Shown: positions 32,379 through 41,745 of the stretch, piece after piece
Layout of the letters: each line of letters opens with the position of its first letter
Position numbering within the stretch: the stretch's first letter is position 1
NCBI GenBank assembly: GCA_020635815.1
Contig: JACJZB010000003.1
Coordinates: 124,001 to 188,000 of the forward strand
From: Flavobacteriales bacterium
GTDB lineage: Bacteria > Bacteroidota > Bacteroidia > Flavobacteriales_E > Vicingaceae
Direction: 5' to 3'
Length of the DNA: 64,000 bases
Position numbers and translations under genes: made by a program
The notes under the pieces: model-generated
The model's database searches: none
What the model was told of the DNA's origin: nothing
What the model saw: the letters and a program-made list of their open reading frames with translations, nothing else

Positions 32379-33764
32379 ATGATAAAATATTTAATTCTTT
32401 TTATCCATTTAGTTGGATTATCTTTTTACCAGTTAATTTTTGGTGATGTTTCAGTTTCTCAAAATTTACCATCAACTTTTAATACTGGAGAGGAAGTTGT
32501 TGTTGAAGTTGTTGTTAAAAAAGATGGTGTTGGTGGATTTGCAAAAGTACAACAAACATTACCAGAAGGATTTCTTGCAGAAGTTATAGATGCTAAAGGA
32601 GCTACATTTTCATTCAAAGATAATATTGTAAAGTTTATATGGATGGCTTTACCTTCTGAAAATGAATTTAAAGTTTCATATAAGTTAAAAACACTAGATA
32701 ATATTGAAGGTAACTTTTCAATTGCTGGTAAATTCTCATTTATTGATGAAAATGAAAGAAAAAATATTGAAATTCCACCATCATCAGTCACAATTTCTAA
32801 GGTAGAAATGGTGGCTGAAGAATCTGTTGAAGAGGTAATTGAAGAACCAATTGCTAAAATTATAGAGGAAGAACCTGTAATTGAAGAGGAAATAGTAACT
32901 CCTACAATCGAAGAAACTGTTGCTGAGAATAAATCAGTTGAGATTAACTGTGTTAGAAATATCAAAAAAAATAATGATGATAATAATTATGAAGTAACAG
33001 TTAAGATATCACAAACTAACTTAGAGGGGTTTGCAAAAATTGTAGAAACAATTCCTTCAGGATTTTCAGCAGAAGCAATAGAAACAAAGGGAGGCGTTTT
33101 TTCATTTAAAGAAAATGAAGCTAAAATTTTATGGATGGCTGCACCAACAGATAAAGAGTTTGAAATCTCGTATAAAATAATTGCAAATAGTGCAATCGAG
33201 AAAACTTACACAATTAACGGAGCATTTTCATATTTAGATAATGATATAACCCAGAAATTTCTTCTCAATTCAACGGAATTTAAATATACAAAATCAATAC
33301 AAGAAGAAGAGGTAGTTGCAGAAGTAATAGAACCAACTACGGAAAGTGAAAGTATAGAAGAGCCTGAAATTGAAGAATCAACACCAATTATAGAAGAACA
33401 AGATCCTATTATTGAAGAAACTTATAGTTCTAAACAAGATGAAACAACAACAAGTAAGATTACATCAACACCTCAACCAGAAACAGGTATAAGCTATAAA
33501 GTACAAGTAGGAGCAGGTCATCAAAAAGTTTCTGCTAACTATTTTGCAGTAAAATATAACTTAACTGATAAGGTTGCTACAGAATCTCATCAAGGATGGA
33601 TTAAGTATGTTGTAGGTTCTTATTCTGATTATAAATCAGCAAGAGATAAAAGAAATACTGTAAGAAGTAATGTGAAAACAGCATTTGTTACAGCTTACAA
33701 CCAAGGAGCAAGAATCACAGTACAAGAAGCCTTGATGATTTCTAATCAAAAATGGTATAAATAA
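32379..33764 (+). CDS. Secreted two-repeat protein with C-terminal SPOR domain
   Basis: This 461-residue protein has a signal peptide, then two copies of a beta-rich module of about 115 residues. Repeat 1 has GGFAKVQQTLPEGFLAEVI and KFIWMALPSENEFKVSYKL; repeat 2 has EGFAKIVETIPSGFSAEAI and KILWMAAPTDKEFEISYKI. Glu/Ile/Pro-rich linkers follow each. The last 75 residues (YKVQVGAGHQ ... KYVVGSYSDYKSARDK) look like a SPOR domain, which binds denuded peptidoglycan. The modules resemble bacterial conserved-repeat beta-sandwich domains but the family was not recognised. It starts 15 bp after the upstream barrel gene. Confidence 0.7.
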   Translation: MIKYLILFIHLVGLSFYQLIFGDVSVSQNLPSTFNTGEEVVVEVVVKKDGVGGFAKVQQTLPEGFLAEVIDAKGATFSFKDNIVKFIWMALPSENEFKVSYKLKTLDNIEGNFSIAGKFSFIDENERKNIEIPPSSVTISKVEMVAEESVEEVIEEPIAKIIEEEPVIEEEIVTPTIEETVAENKSVEINCVRNIKKNNDDNNYEVTVKISQTNLEGFAKIVETIPSGFSAEAIETKGGVFSFKENEAKILWMAAPTDKEFEISYKIIANSAIEKTYTINGAFSYLDNDITQKFLLNSTEFKYTKSIQEEEVVAEVIEPTTESESIEEPEIEESTPIIEEQDPIIEETYSSKQDETTTSKITSTPQPETGISYKVQVGAGHQKVSANYFAVKYNLTDKVATESHQGWIKYVVGSYSDYKSARDKRNTVRSNVKTAFVTAYNQGARITVQEALMISNQKWYK

Positions 33765-33821
33765 TTAAGGTATTGCATCTTTTATTATTTATTTACGTAC
33801 TATGTTTGAGCATTTATATTT

Positions 33822-35891
33822 ATGATTAACAGATTACTGGTATTATTAGCACTTTCTATAATTTCTTTATCATCTTTTGGATATAAAGTAGAGGAGGATA
33901 GTATTCCAGAAAAAAAAGAATTACCCAAACAACAGTTTTATGGACCAACTATAGGATTAGGCGTTGGTATGTTTAAATTCTACGGAGATATTTTAGATGC
34001 CCAAAGAGGAAACGCACTAATAAGTAATATTGGTTATGACCTTCATGTTAAACAACAATTAAACAGTTTTTTAACCGCTAAATTCTATGTGTTATTTGGT
34101 TCATTAAGTGCAAATGAAAGATCAATCGATAGAAACTTAAATTTTAAATCAAAGATAACTACAGGTGGTTTTGCTTTGATGTATAATTTCGATCATATTT
34201 TACCTAAAAAGAGAGTGATTAACCCTTTTATTTCTTTAGGAATAGAATCAGTTGAGTTTCATTCAAAAACAGACCTTTATGATGCTTATGGTAATAAATA
34301 TAATTACTGGGCGGATGGATCAATTCGTAACTTACCAGAAACGGATGTAAATGCTAGTGATGCTGTAGTGATTCATAGAGATTATGTGTATGAAACAGAT
34401 TTAAGAGAGATGAATGCTGACGGTAAAGGAAAATATCAAGAAAGAACATTTTCGATTCCTGTTGGTTTTGGAGCTCAAATGCACTTAACTCCAAATATAG
34501 ATTTCTCAATTGGAGCAACAATGCATTATACTTTTTCTGATTTAGTAGATAATGTTGTGGCTAATAGTGGAGGAGAAAGAATTGGCAATCAGCCTGGGAA
34601 TAAAGGAAATGATAAATTTTTAATGAGTTCATTTTCGATAAGTTATAATTTTTTACGACATAAAAAAGAAGAGGATATCACAACATTTGATGAAGAAATT
34701 GATTATTTAGCTTATGATAACGAAGATGAAGACGGAGATGGTGTAATTGACTTTATTGATGAATGTCCTTGGACTCCTGTAGGTGTTGAGGTGGATGATA
34801 AAGGATGTCCATTAGATAAGGATACTGATTTTGTACCTAATTATATAGATGATGAATTAGAGTCTCGTGAAGGTGTTCCTGTATCTCCAAACGGTGTTGA
34901 AATGACTGATGAAATGATTGATGAGATTTATCAACGTTATTTAGACTCAACAGGCGTATTTGCTGATATAGAAAATAAACTTATTGCAGCTGAAAAAACA
35001 GGGAAGAAAAAAGTTTATCGCGTGCAGGTAGGTTCATTTACAGAAGCTATTGATGTAGAGTTAGTGGATAAGTTTTTAAGTATTCCTGATGTAGAGATTA
35101 AAGCATTTGGTGATAGTTTAACTGTAATTGCTGTCGGAAATTATGATAATTTACCAGAAGCATTAAAAAGAAAAATTCAGCTGACTAAACAAGGATTTGA
35201 TGCAGCAATAGTTGTAACAGAAGAGAAAAATGGAACTCTAGTTTCCGTAGGTGATGAAGCTAATAATATGGCTGTTGATAATATGGGAGGTATGGCTGAT
35301 AATTCAAACGAGCTTATATTTAGAGTTCAATTAGGAGCATTTTCTAAAAAACAACCAAAAAGCAGCTATAAAGGGTTAAATAATATAATGGAAATTAAAG
35401 CTGATGATGGACTGTATAAATATTTGTATTCTGCTTCTTATAAAACCATCGAAGAGGCTGCTGCAAAAAAAGTTGACTTAGCAATTGATTATGGTGTTAA
35501 TGACGCATTTATAGTAGCATATAAAGGAGGAAAAAGAATACCGTTAACAGAAGCTGGAGTTAAAACAACTCAGAAAGAAAATATTGTAAACAAAGCACCT
35601 GTTAAATATGACAAAACAGCAATTAGCTTTAAAGTACAAGTCGGAATGTATAAAAATCAATTACCAACAGAAGTATTATCAAAGTTTATTGAAATAGGTG
35701 AAGTTGATCAAAAAATGGGAGAAAACGATTTAACCCGCTATACGGTAGGTAATTTTAAAACGCTAGAGGAAGCAGAAGAATTCAAGAAAGAGATTATTGA
35801 AAAAGGCATTGGAGGAGCTTTTGTAATTGCTCTTCATCAAGAAGAATTAATACCTGTAACAAAAGCAAAAGAAATTTTAGATGAAGAATAA
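33822..35891 (+). CDS. Outer-membrane barrel protein with TSP3 repeat and three SPOR-like modules
   Basis: This 689-residue protein has a signal peptide (ending near SSFGYK), a barrel-like N-terminal region related to the protein at 31065, and one thrombospondin type-3 loop set (DEDGDGVIDFIDEC, DKDTDFVPNYIDD). Three SPOR-like modules follow, starting near residues 397 (YRVQVGSF), 498 (FRVQLGAF) and 602 (FKVQVGMY). Each ends with an AFVIAL or AFIVAY strand. It may link the outer membrane to peptidoglycan. It and the two preceding genes form a set of same-strand envelope genes; no enzymatic motif is seen. Confidence 0.72.
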   Translation: MINRLLVLLALSIISLSSFGYKVEEDSIPEKKELPKQQFYGPTIGLGVGMFKFYGDILDAQRGNALISNIGYDLHVKQQLNSFLTAKFYVLFGSLSANERSIDRNLNFKSKITTGGFALMYNFDHILPKKRVINPFISLGIESVEFHSKTDLYDAYGNKYNYWADGSIRNLPETDVNASDAVVIHRDYVYETDLREMNADGKGKYQERTFSIPVGFGAQMHLTPNIDFSIGATMHYTFSDLVDNVVANSGGERIGNQPGNKGNDKFLMSSFSISYNFLRHKKEEDITTFDEEIDYLAYDNEDEDGDGVIDFIDECPWTPVGVEVDDKGCPLDKDTDFVPNYIDDELESREGVPVSPNGVEMTDEMIDEIYQRYLDSTGVFADIENKLIAAEKTGKKKVYRVQVGSFTEAIDVELVDKFLSIPDVEIKAFGDSLTVIAVGNYDNLPEALKRKIQLTKQGFDAAIVVTEEKNGTLVSVGDEANNMAVDNMGGMADNSNELIFRVQLGAFSKKQPKSSYKGLNNIMEIKADDGLYKYLYSASYKTIEEAAAKKVDLAIDYGVNDAFIVAYKGGKRIPLTEAGVKTTQKENIVNKAPVKYDKTAISFKVQVGMYKNQLPTEVLSKFIEIGEVDQKMGENDLTRYTVGNFKTLEEAEEFKKEIIEKGIGGAFVIALHQEELIPVTKAKEILDEE

Positions 35892-36929
35892 TTAGTCTTC
35901 TCTATTTGCTACATAAGTTTCCCATTTCTTTAACACCATTTGCATATCCTCTGGTAATTCAGAATCAAAATGCATCCATTCTCCAGTAGTTGGATGGGTA
36001 AAGCCTAATGATTTAGCGTGTAGAGCTTGTCTAGGTAAGATTTCAAAACAATTGTTGATAAACTGCTTGTATTTGGCAAAAGAAGTACCTTTTAATATAC
36101 TATCACCACCATATTCAAAGTCATTAAACAAGGTATGTCCAATATGTTTCATATGAACTCTAATTTGGTGGGTTCTTCCAGTTTCTAATTTGCATTCAAT
36201 TAGAGTGACATAGCCAAAACGTTGAAGAACTTTATAGTGAGTTACAGCATGTTTACCAAAATCACTATCAGGAAAAACATTCATTACTTTTCTGTTTTTT
36301 AAACTTCTCCCTACATTTCCTGTTACTGTTCCTTCGTCTTCCTCAAAATCACCCCAAACTATTGCATTGTACCTACGTTCAGTAGTTCTTTCAAAAAACT
36401 GATTTGATAAATGATTCATTGCATGTTCAGTTTTTGCAATAACCATAATACCAGTAGTATTTTTATCTAAACGGTGTACTAAACCTGGTCTGTGATTTAA
36501 ATTATTATCAGGTAAATTATCAAGATGGTAAACTAAAGCATTAACAAGTGTTCCGGTATAGTTTCCATAACCTGGATGAACAACCATATTAGCTTGTTTG
36601 TTTAGAACTAAAACATCATTATCTTCATAAATTATATCTATGGGAATGTTTTCAGGAATTAATTCTAAAACTCTTGGAGGGTAGGGTAAAACGATAGAAA
36701 TTTCATCTAATGGTTTTACTTTATAATTGGATTTTACAGCTTTAGAATTAACTAAAATAGTTCCAGAAGCAGCAGCAGTTTGAATTTTACTTCTCGAAGT
36801 GTTTGGAATTCTATCCATCAAGAATTTATCAATTCTAACAAATTCTTGTCCTTTATCTGCTATAAAATTATAGTGTTCAAAGAGCTCTTGCTCCTCATCT
36901 AGTTGATCGTCGTCTATATGCTCTTGCAC
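35892..36929 (-). CDS. RluA-family (RluD-like) pseudouridine synthase
   Basis: This 345-residue enzyme has an N-terminal S4 RNA-binding domain (RIDKFLMDRIPNTSRSKIQ) and the catalytic motif HRLDKNTTGIMVIAK, whose Asp is the active-site residue, followed by ETGRTHQIRVHMKHIGH. RluD modifies uridines in helix 69 of 23S rRNA, RluC and RluA other sites; the S4 domain fits RluC or RluD. The gene ends 1 base after the convergent gene at 33822-35891 and starts 9 bp after the T9SS protein stop on the same strand. The PASTA gene just beyond is a common neighbour in this phylum. Confidence 0.9.
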   Translation of the reverse strand: MQEHIDDDQLDEEQELFEHYNFIADKGQEFVRIDKFLMDRIPNTSRSKIQTAAASGTILVNSKAVKSNYKVKPLDEISIVLPYPPRVLELIPENIPIDIIYEDNDVLVLNKQANMVVHPGYGNYTGTLVNALVYHLDNLPDNNLNHRPGLVHRLDKNTTGIMVIAKTEHAMNHLSNQFFERTTERRYNAIVWGDFEEDEGTVTGNVGRSLKNRKVMNVFPDSDFGKHAVTHYKVLQRFGYVTLIECKLETGRTHQIRVHMKHIGHTLFNDFEYGGDSILKGTSFAKYKQFINNCFEILPRQALHAKSLGFTHPTTGEWMHFDSELPEDMQMVLKKWETYVANRED

Positions 36930-36937
36930 GAATACTT

Positions 36938-38803
36938 TTATTTTGAAATGATAATCTTCTTAGTTATCGAAGAATTGTTATTGCTAAATTTTAATAGGTA
37001 TATCCCCTCAGTTAACATAGAAACATCAATAATCTTATTTGTTGAAGCAGCATGTTTTTCAATTAGCTTACCATGCATGTCAATAATTTCTACTGCATAA
37101 GCCGTTTTAGCATTAAATTGAATATTACTTGATGCTGGGTTTGGATAGATATCTATTTCATCTAACTCATTCTTAAATTCTTCAACACTAATCACGGGGT
37201 CGGGGTAAGCACCAAAAACAGGTCGAAGCATTAAAGAACCACTAACAGTTGCATTTTGCCATACGCCAACTCCATTAAAAAATACTTTGTTACTATTGTT
37301 AGTATTGTAATCCCAACCTATATTTAAAAATTCTTCAGATATTTTTTCATAGCCAACATAATAAGTTCCGGCAGCAAGGTATAATGGAGATTCAATATTG
37401 TATTCTAAAAATTCATTAGTATTAGAATAAATAGGCGAATAATAAGCATTTTGCTGATATATAATAGATTCGGGAGATAAACTACTCCAAACCGTTAGTT
37501 TGAATGTTTTAGCACTCATGTTATTCATTATTGGGCTAAAATACATCTTGATAGATGTTAATGTATCACTTTTTTTAATGCTAAATTGATGAGCTAACTT
37601 AGAGCCGATACCTTGTACACCATAACCAACTTCTGCACTCCCATCATCATAAGCATAGTCATTTCCAAATACTTGATAGCTTACAACAGTATCATTTACT
37701 AAATGATTGTCTGGAGGGCTAAAAGAAAAATAATTTTTAATTTGAAATACTTTAAATGTGGCAGTGTCATCGTATGGAAAAAAGAAATCATTTTGATTGT
37801 TTCTAACAGCTTGAGGTTCAATTAATGTACTGTAAGCTGAAACAGGTTTTCCTGCAGATCCAGCAGGGTAATCTTCTATTACTAAACCAGCACCATTTTC
37901 AGTTATTACATTATATTTATAATCAAGGTTATACGTAGTATTACTATTATTTCTATAGGCTACATTTATATATGGAGCCATAAATGAAGTGTCGTTTTTA
38001 TCTGTATTATAATGTTGCCAAGGCATACGAGTGTATTCATTTAAAAAATTGTAGAAATTACCAATTAAAGCCACATCATTTATTGCTGTGTCAAGATAAG
38101 TTCTATTATCGTTTAAATATACATAATCAACGTTCCAATGATCAACATTGCCCGATAGAGTAGCATAATTTTTAAATCTAAACTGGAAATTTGCTTTATG
38201 AAAACTGGTGTCAACAGGAATCATTACTTGTTTAAAAGGCTGTAAAGAAGAACCTCCTGCAGCCCATTTTCTTACCCATGTACTGTCTGATAGTCTAAAA
38301 AATTCAACTTTTAAACTGTCAGATGTTTCAGGTTTATTACCTAAACCTTGAGGTTGGTAGAAAAAACTTAAATAAACGCTGTCTGTTGGACTAGATAAAT
38401 CAATTGTTTTTGAAGTTAAATAATCTGCAACACCATGAGAAGTAGGATTAATAAAATTGTAAGGATAGCCAGTTGAATCAAGTCCATCGAATGTAGCTAC
38501 TCCATACGTGATAGGATTTACAGCATAGTTAGAATTTATATATACTGCATTGTCTATCCATTTAGCCCCATCAGGATAATATTCTTGTTGCGTAAAATCA
38601 TCAAAAAATGGAAGAGAACTAGTTTTCTTGTATGCAGAAGGTGTATGTTTTTTTCTTAATAAAGAAGGTTGATTATTAGCTTCTTTAAGTCTTTCTCTAA
38701 TAATTTTCTTATTTACCCCTAAATCTAGTAAGGTATCTTTTTGAGCAAAAGAAAGTAAAGGAGTAAGTACTATAATAAGTATGTATAAAATATTAGTGTT
38801 CAT
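36938..38803 (-). CDS. Large secreted protein with T9SS type A sorting domain
   Basis: This 621-residue protein has a signal peptide ending near PLLSFAQK and a C-terminal sorting domain that starts at IDIYPNPASSN and ends ITKKIIISK. The body is rich in Asn, Tyr, Ser and Thr, with patches such as LPFFDDFTQQEYYPDGAKW typical of large Bacteroidota surface proteins with jelly-roll modules. No catalytic motif was found. It should cross the outer membrane by the type IX system. Its 5' end overlaps the PASTA gene by 11 bp. Confidence 0.8.
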   Translation of the reverse strand: MNTNILYILIIVLTPLLSFAQKDTLLDLGVNKKIIRERLKEANNQPSLLRKKHTPSAYKKTSSLPFFDDFTQQEYYPDGAKWIDNAVYINSNYAVNPITYGVATFDGLDSTGYPYNFINPTSHGVADYLTSKTIDLSSPTDSVYLSFFYQPQGLGNKPETSDSLKVEFFRLSDSTWVRKWAAGGSSLQPFKQVMIPVDTSFHKANFQFRFKNYATLSGNVDHWNVDYVYLNDNRTYLDTAINDVALIGNFYNFLNEYTRMPWQHYNTDKNDTSFMAPYINVAYRNNSNTTYNLDYKYNVITENGAGLVIEDYPAGSAGKPVSAYSTLIEPQAVRNNQNDFFFPYDDTATFKVFQIKNYFSFSPPDNHLVNDTVVSYQVFGNDYAYDDGSAEVGYGVQGIGSKLAHQFSIKKSDTLTSIKMYFSPIMNNMSAKTFKLTVWSSLSPESIIYQQNAYYSPIYSNTNEFLEYNIESPLYLAAGTYYVGYEKISEEFLNIGWDYNTNNSNKVFFNGVGVWQNATVSGSLMLRPVFGAYPDPVISVEEFKNELDEIDIYPNPASSNIQFNAKTAYAVEIIDMHGKLIEKHAASTNKIIDVSMLTEGIYLLKFSNNNSSITKKIIISK

Positions 38804-39614
38804 CGAGTAAATTTACGTTTAATGTATCAACTACAGAAATTTTGATTTTTGAAGAATCACAAGTAAACCACAAATCAACTGGACTTCCCATGTTTATAGC
38901 TATATTTTCGCTTCTTTGAGGGGTTTGTTTATACACTCTTGCAGCTATGCTATCTTTTTTTGATGAGCAGTCGCTATAAATTTCGGCTCCAATATTTAAA
39001 AATGCAGCTTGTATTTTCTGTAAAGCCTCTTCTTTTGTTAATCCAATTAAATATGGTGCAAAAACTTTTTCAGAACTTGTACCACTACCTAAAACTAAGT
39101 CAACTACAGCACCTTTTTCAATTTCTTGACCAGCATTTATAGTTTTAGTTTTGATTTTTACTTCAAGTACACAATTTACACACTCAGAAGGGAAGTAACT
39201 TAGTTTTCCTATTTTTAGGCCGTAACTTTCTATTTTAGCAACAGCTACCCTTAAGCTCATATCAACAACATCAGGCATACTCATTTTGGGTGGAATAATT
39301 TTAGACATTGTAATGTATATTGTTCTATTCTCTTTAACTAAATCATCAGTTGAAGGTTGCTGCTCGAGTACAACTCCTTTTTCATTGTTTTCTGCATAAA
39401 TAGAGTCTAAAATTTGATACCTTAACTTTTTCTCAGTTAAAATTTCTTCAACTTCGGTAATTGTTAACCCTTCCAGAGAAGGAACACTTATTGTTTCACT
39501 GTTTAAGGTATAACTGTCTAGGTATTTAAATATTCCCCATATAGAAATAGTAATCACTACTATAATTATTAAGATGTTAATTAAGAAGATTTTACTGAAG
39601 ATATATTTAAACAT
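38793..39614 (-). CDS. Single-pass membrane protein with three PASTA domains
   Basis: The ATG at 39614 (MFKYIFSKIFLINILIII) is chosen because the helix follows at once; an ATG eleven codons upstream is also possible. After the transmembrane segment come three PASTA modules: SVPSLEGLTITEVEEIL, MPDVVDMSLRVAVAKI and APYLIGLTKEEALQKI. The chosen form has 273 residues. PASTA domains bind muropeptides or cell-wall precursors; there is no kinase or transpeptidase domain here. It probably sits in the inner membrane facing the periplasm. It overlaps the T9SS protein gene by 11 bp. Confidence 0.87.
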   Translation of the reverse strand: MFKYIFSKIFLINILIIIVVITISIWGIFKYLDSYTLNSETISVPSLEGLTITEVEEILTEKKLRYQILDSIYAENNEKGVVLEQQPSTDDLVKENRTIYITMSKIIPPKMSMPDVVDMSLRVAVAKIESYGLKIGKLSYFPSECVNCVLEVKIKTKTINAGQEIEKGAVVDLVLGSGTSSEKVFAPYLIGLTKEEALQKIQAAFLNIGAEIYSDCSSKKDSIAARVYKQTPQRSENIAINMGSPVDLWFTCDSSKIKISVVDTLNVNLLDEH

Positions 39615-39672
39615 TAGTATAGTTTGCAGAATATTAACGAAAAGCAAATATAAAAATTATATCGTGCTTAAT

Positions 39673-40311
39673 TTATATTTCTATACTGTAATTCACAAAG
39701 TAGATATGATTGTGCTCTAAGTTGCTACGGTTAAACTTGTTTTCATATAAATAGCCGAACTTTAAGCTATTTCTTTTATTGATTTTATATTTTGTACCCA
39801 TTTCAAGTCTTGTTCTATTAAATGCTCTTACATCATTAAATTGATAGAAAAATTCATACGAAATATATGGGTCAAATTTTTTATTAAACTTATACTTAAT
39901 GCTAAGTTTATTTCTATTTAACTTATCAGAAGAGTAAATCTCTTTACTTATTTGATACCTTGTCCTGATTGAGAACTCAAAATCATTTAATTTATATTCA
40001 TAGCCTAAATCGAAATTAAATCTGTGGTTAAAGTCAAAGCCGCCTTGCTCGATATTTCTATCTTGATTAAATCTATAGGTAACACCTGCGGTCACATTTT
40101 TAATAAACTCATAGCTGGCATCAAGTTCTGTAAACATCTTGTCGGTTTGCGAAAAATTTTCAGCACGCCTGTATTCTTCACTTACAGCAAACTTAAAGTC
40201 GTCTATTTTTTTAGATACAGAAACTCCAGTCCACAGTTTAGCATCACTCACTATTTGTGAAAAGCCCAACTGAGCTAATAAAAAGAGAAATATGAAAAAG
40301 ACTCTATTCAT
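39673..40311 (-). CDS. DUF2490-family outer-membrane protein
   Basis: This 212-residue protein has a signal peptide (ending FSQI) and then regular amphipathic strands rich in Tyr, Phe, Lys and Arg, such as VTAGVTYRFNQDRN and LKFGYLYENKFN, ending in VNYSIEI. This fits the DUF2490 family of small outer-membrane barrels. It is last in a four-gene operon and overlaps the DUF4956 gene by 8 bp. The family function is unknown. Confidence 0.75.
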   Translation of the reverse strand: MNRVFFIFLFLLAQLGFSQIVSDAKLWTGVSVSKKIDDFKFAVSEEYRRAENFSQTDKMFTELDASYEFIKNVTAGVTYRFNQDRNIEQGGFDFNHRFNFDLGYEYKLNDFEFSIRTRYQISKEIYSSDKLNRNKLSIKYKFNKKFDPYISYEFFYQFNDVRAFNRTRLEMGTKYKINKRNSLKFGYLYENKFNRSNLEHNHIYFVNYSIEI

Positions 40312-40984
40312 TAAAATTACTCACTGTTGGTGTTGAATCATCATAATTAGAGTCAGAGTCGTCTTCAAAATAAAATACCCTGAGTTGTGCTGTATCTTTT
40401 AAAAAATCGACTTTCCCAATTTGTACTCGATGGATTTTTAAACCAGTTCTATCTTTTAAATCTTCAATTAAAAGAGAATGATTGTCTGGTTTAATATTTT
40501 CGATTTTTTCGTAAGTTATTACTTTACGAGATTCGTGTTTGAGTAGAAAAACTTTCTCTAATAAATACGTTGCAAGAACAATAATAAAATTGGTAAAAAG
40601 AACCTCCGAAAGGGTTATTTTATTATCTGTTAAAGAGTTGATAATTGCAATGGCAATAATCATAAACAGATAGGTCATCTCTTTTATAGGAAGTTGTTCT
40701 GTACGGTAACGCAGGATTCCAAAAATAGCAAACAGACCAAAAGCGAAACCAAGTTTAAGCTTTACACTATTTAATAAGATGCAGATAAAGAAAATTAGGA
40801 TGTTAAATAAAAAGAAAGTGAATAAATAATCTTTTCTACGGTGAGTAGGGTAATAAATTACCCGAATAAGAATAAAGGCAACAATAAAATCAAATACGAA
40901 TCTGATGATTAATTCTCCAAAATCATTTACATCCCAAAGTTTTGATCCTAGAATAGGTATTTTTAAAAGTAAGTCGTTAAGCAT
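40304..40984 (-). CDS. DUF4956-family membrane protein
   Basis: This 226-residue protein has about four hydrophobic segments in its first 150 residues and a soluble C-terminal part (LKIHRVQIGKVDFLKDTAQLRVFYFED). The GIL RYRTEQLPIKEMTYLF region is typical of DUF4956. It overlaps the upstream VTC-domain gene and the downstream DUF2490 gene by 8 bp each, so translation of the three is tightly linked. DUF4956 proteins often accompany VTC-domain proteins and may form a membrane complex with them; this is known association, not proof of function. Confidence 0.82.
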   Translation of the reverse strand: MLNDLLLKIPILGSKLWDVNDFGELIIRFVFDFIVAFILIRVIYYPTHRRKDYLFTFFLFNILIFFICILLNSVKLKLGFAFGLFAIFGILRYRTEQLPIKEMTYLFMIIAIAIINSLTDNKITLSEVLFTNFIIVLATYLLEKVFLLKHESRKVITYEKIENIKPDNHSLLIEDLKDRTGLKIHRVQIGKVDFLKDTAQLRVFYFEDDSDSNYDDSTPTVSNFNE

Positions 40985-41735
40985 ATTTTAATTTATTAAT
41001 TTTTAATATTCGTTCTTTAAAATTATTTGATTTTAACTGTTTGTTTAATAAAGCCGTACCAATACAATATTTACTCATTCCCATTGGCCTAACATGTTGT
41101 TCTTTTATAATCTTTACAAAATCAGATCCTACATTTGCTTTTCCTTGTTTCAATTCTGCTATAACAATATGAGGTATAGCTGTTTCTTCTTGAGAAATAT
41201 TGTTTTTAAAAGCTAAATTTAAATCTATCGTAAGTCTTTCGTTTATTGTTTTATGTGTTAGCGTAATTCTAGTAAAACTATTCCAAAGAGCAGCAACTAA
41301 TTCTTCGGCTTTTAAAAAAGAATACTCGTTGATAAAGTCAATTGATTTAGAAGATAAATTAGATTCGATATCAGCAATCTTAATCCGATTTTTAATTGTT
41401 CGTTCTTTGTTGTTTTTAAATTTAATTTCTAAGTAGTTTAAATTCGATTCTATATATTTTCTAAATCGAATTTTTGTTCTATTTAATTTGCCATTTTGAT
41501 GCTGTGTGTAAGAGTCAAAGTTTTTAGTGTCGTAATATAATGTCTGATAACTATTTGTTCTTTTGCCGTCAATTTCTAATACAAAATAGTGCTTACTAAT
41601 TTCAGGTAATATCTTTATTAAGGTAGAAATATCGAACACGTACTTAGTGTCAACTCTATTAAGGAGTTTAACTCTATCCATTTCTTTTAACGAAATGGGG
41701 TCAAATAATTTTAACACGTCATCTAACTCACTCAT
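40977..41735 (-). CDS. VTC-domain (polyphosphate polymerase-like) protein
   Basis: This 252-residue cytoplasmic protein belongs to the VTC family, whose yeast member Vtc4 makes polyphosphate from ATP inside a tunnel fold. The tunnel motifs are recognisable: NRVDTKYVF near the start, LNRTKIRFRKY, YLEIKFKNNKERTIKNR and VIAELKQGKAN near the end. Whether it makes polyphosphate, binds nucleotides or acts on surface polymers is not known for most bacterial members. It starts 10 bp after the lipoprotein gene and overlaps the DUF4956 gene by 8 bp. Confidence 0.8.
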   Translation of the reverse strand: MSELDDVLKLFDPISLKEMDRVKLLNRVDTKYVFDISTLIKILPEISKHYFVLEIDGKRTNSYQTLYYDTKNFDSYTQHQNGKLNRTKIRFRKYIESNLNYLEIKFKNNKERTIKNRIKIADIESNLSSKSIDFINEYSFLKAEELVAALWNSFTRITLTHKTINERLTIDLNLAFKNNISQEETAIPHIVIAELKQGKANVGSDFVKIIKEQHVRPMGMSKYCIGTALLNKQLKSNNFKERILKINKLKYA

Positions 41736-41745
41736 CCTAACTTCC

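Noticed and set aside
32459..32965. Long minus-strand open frame (168 codons), Ser/Thr-rich
   Set aside because: It is antisense to the Glu/Val-rich repeat protein, whose codon bias generates such open antisense frames; no signal or motif supports it.
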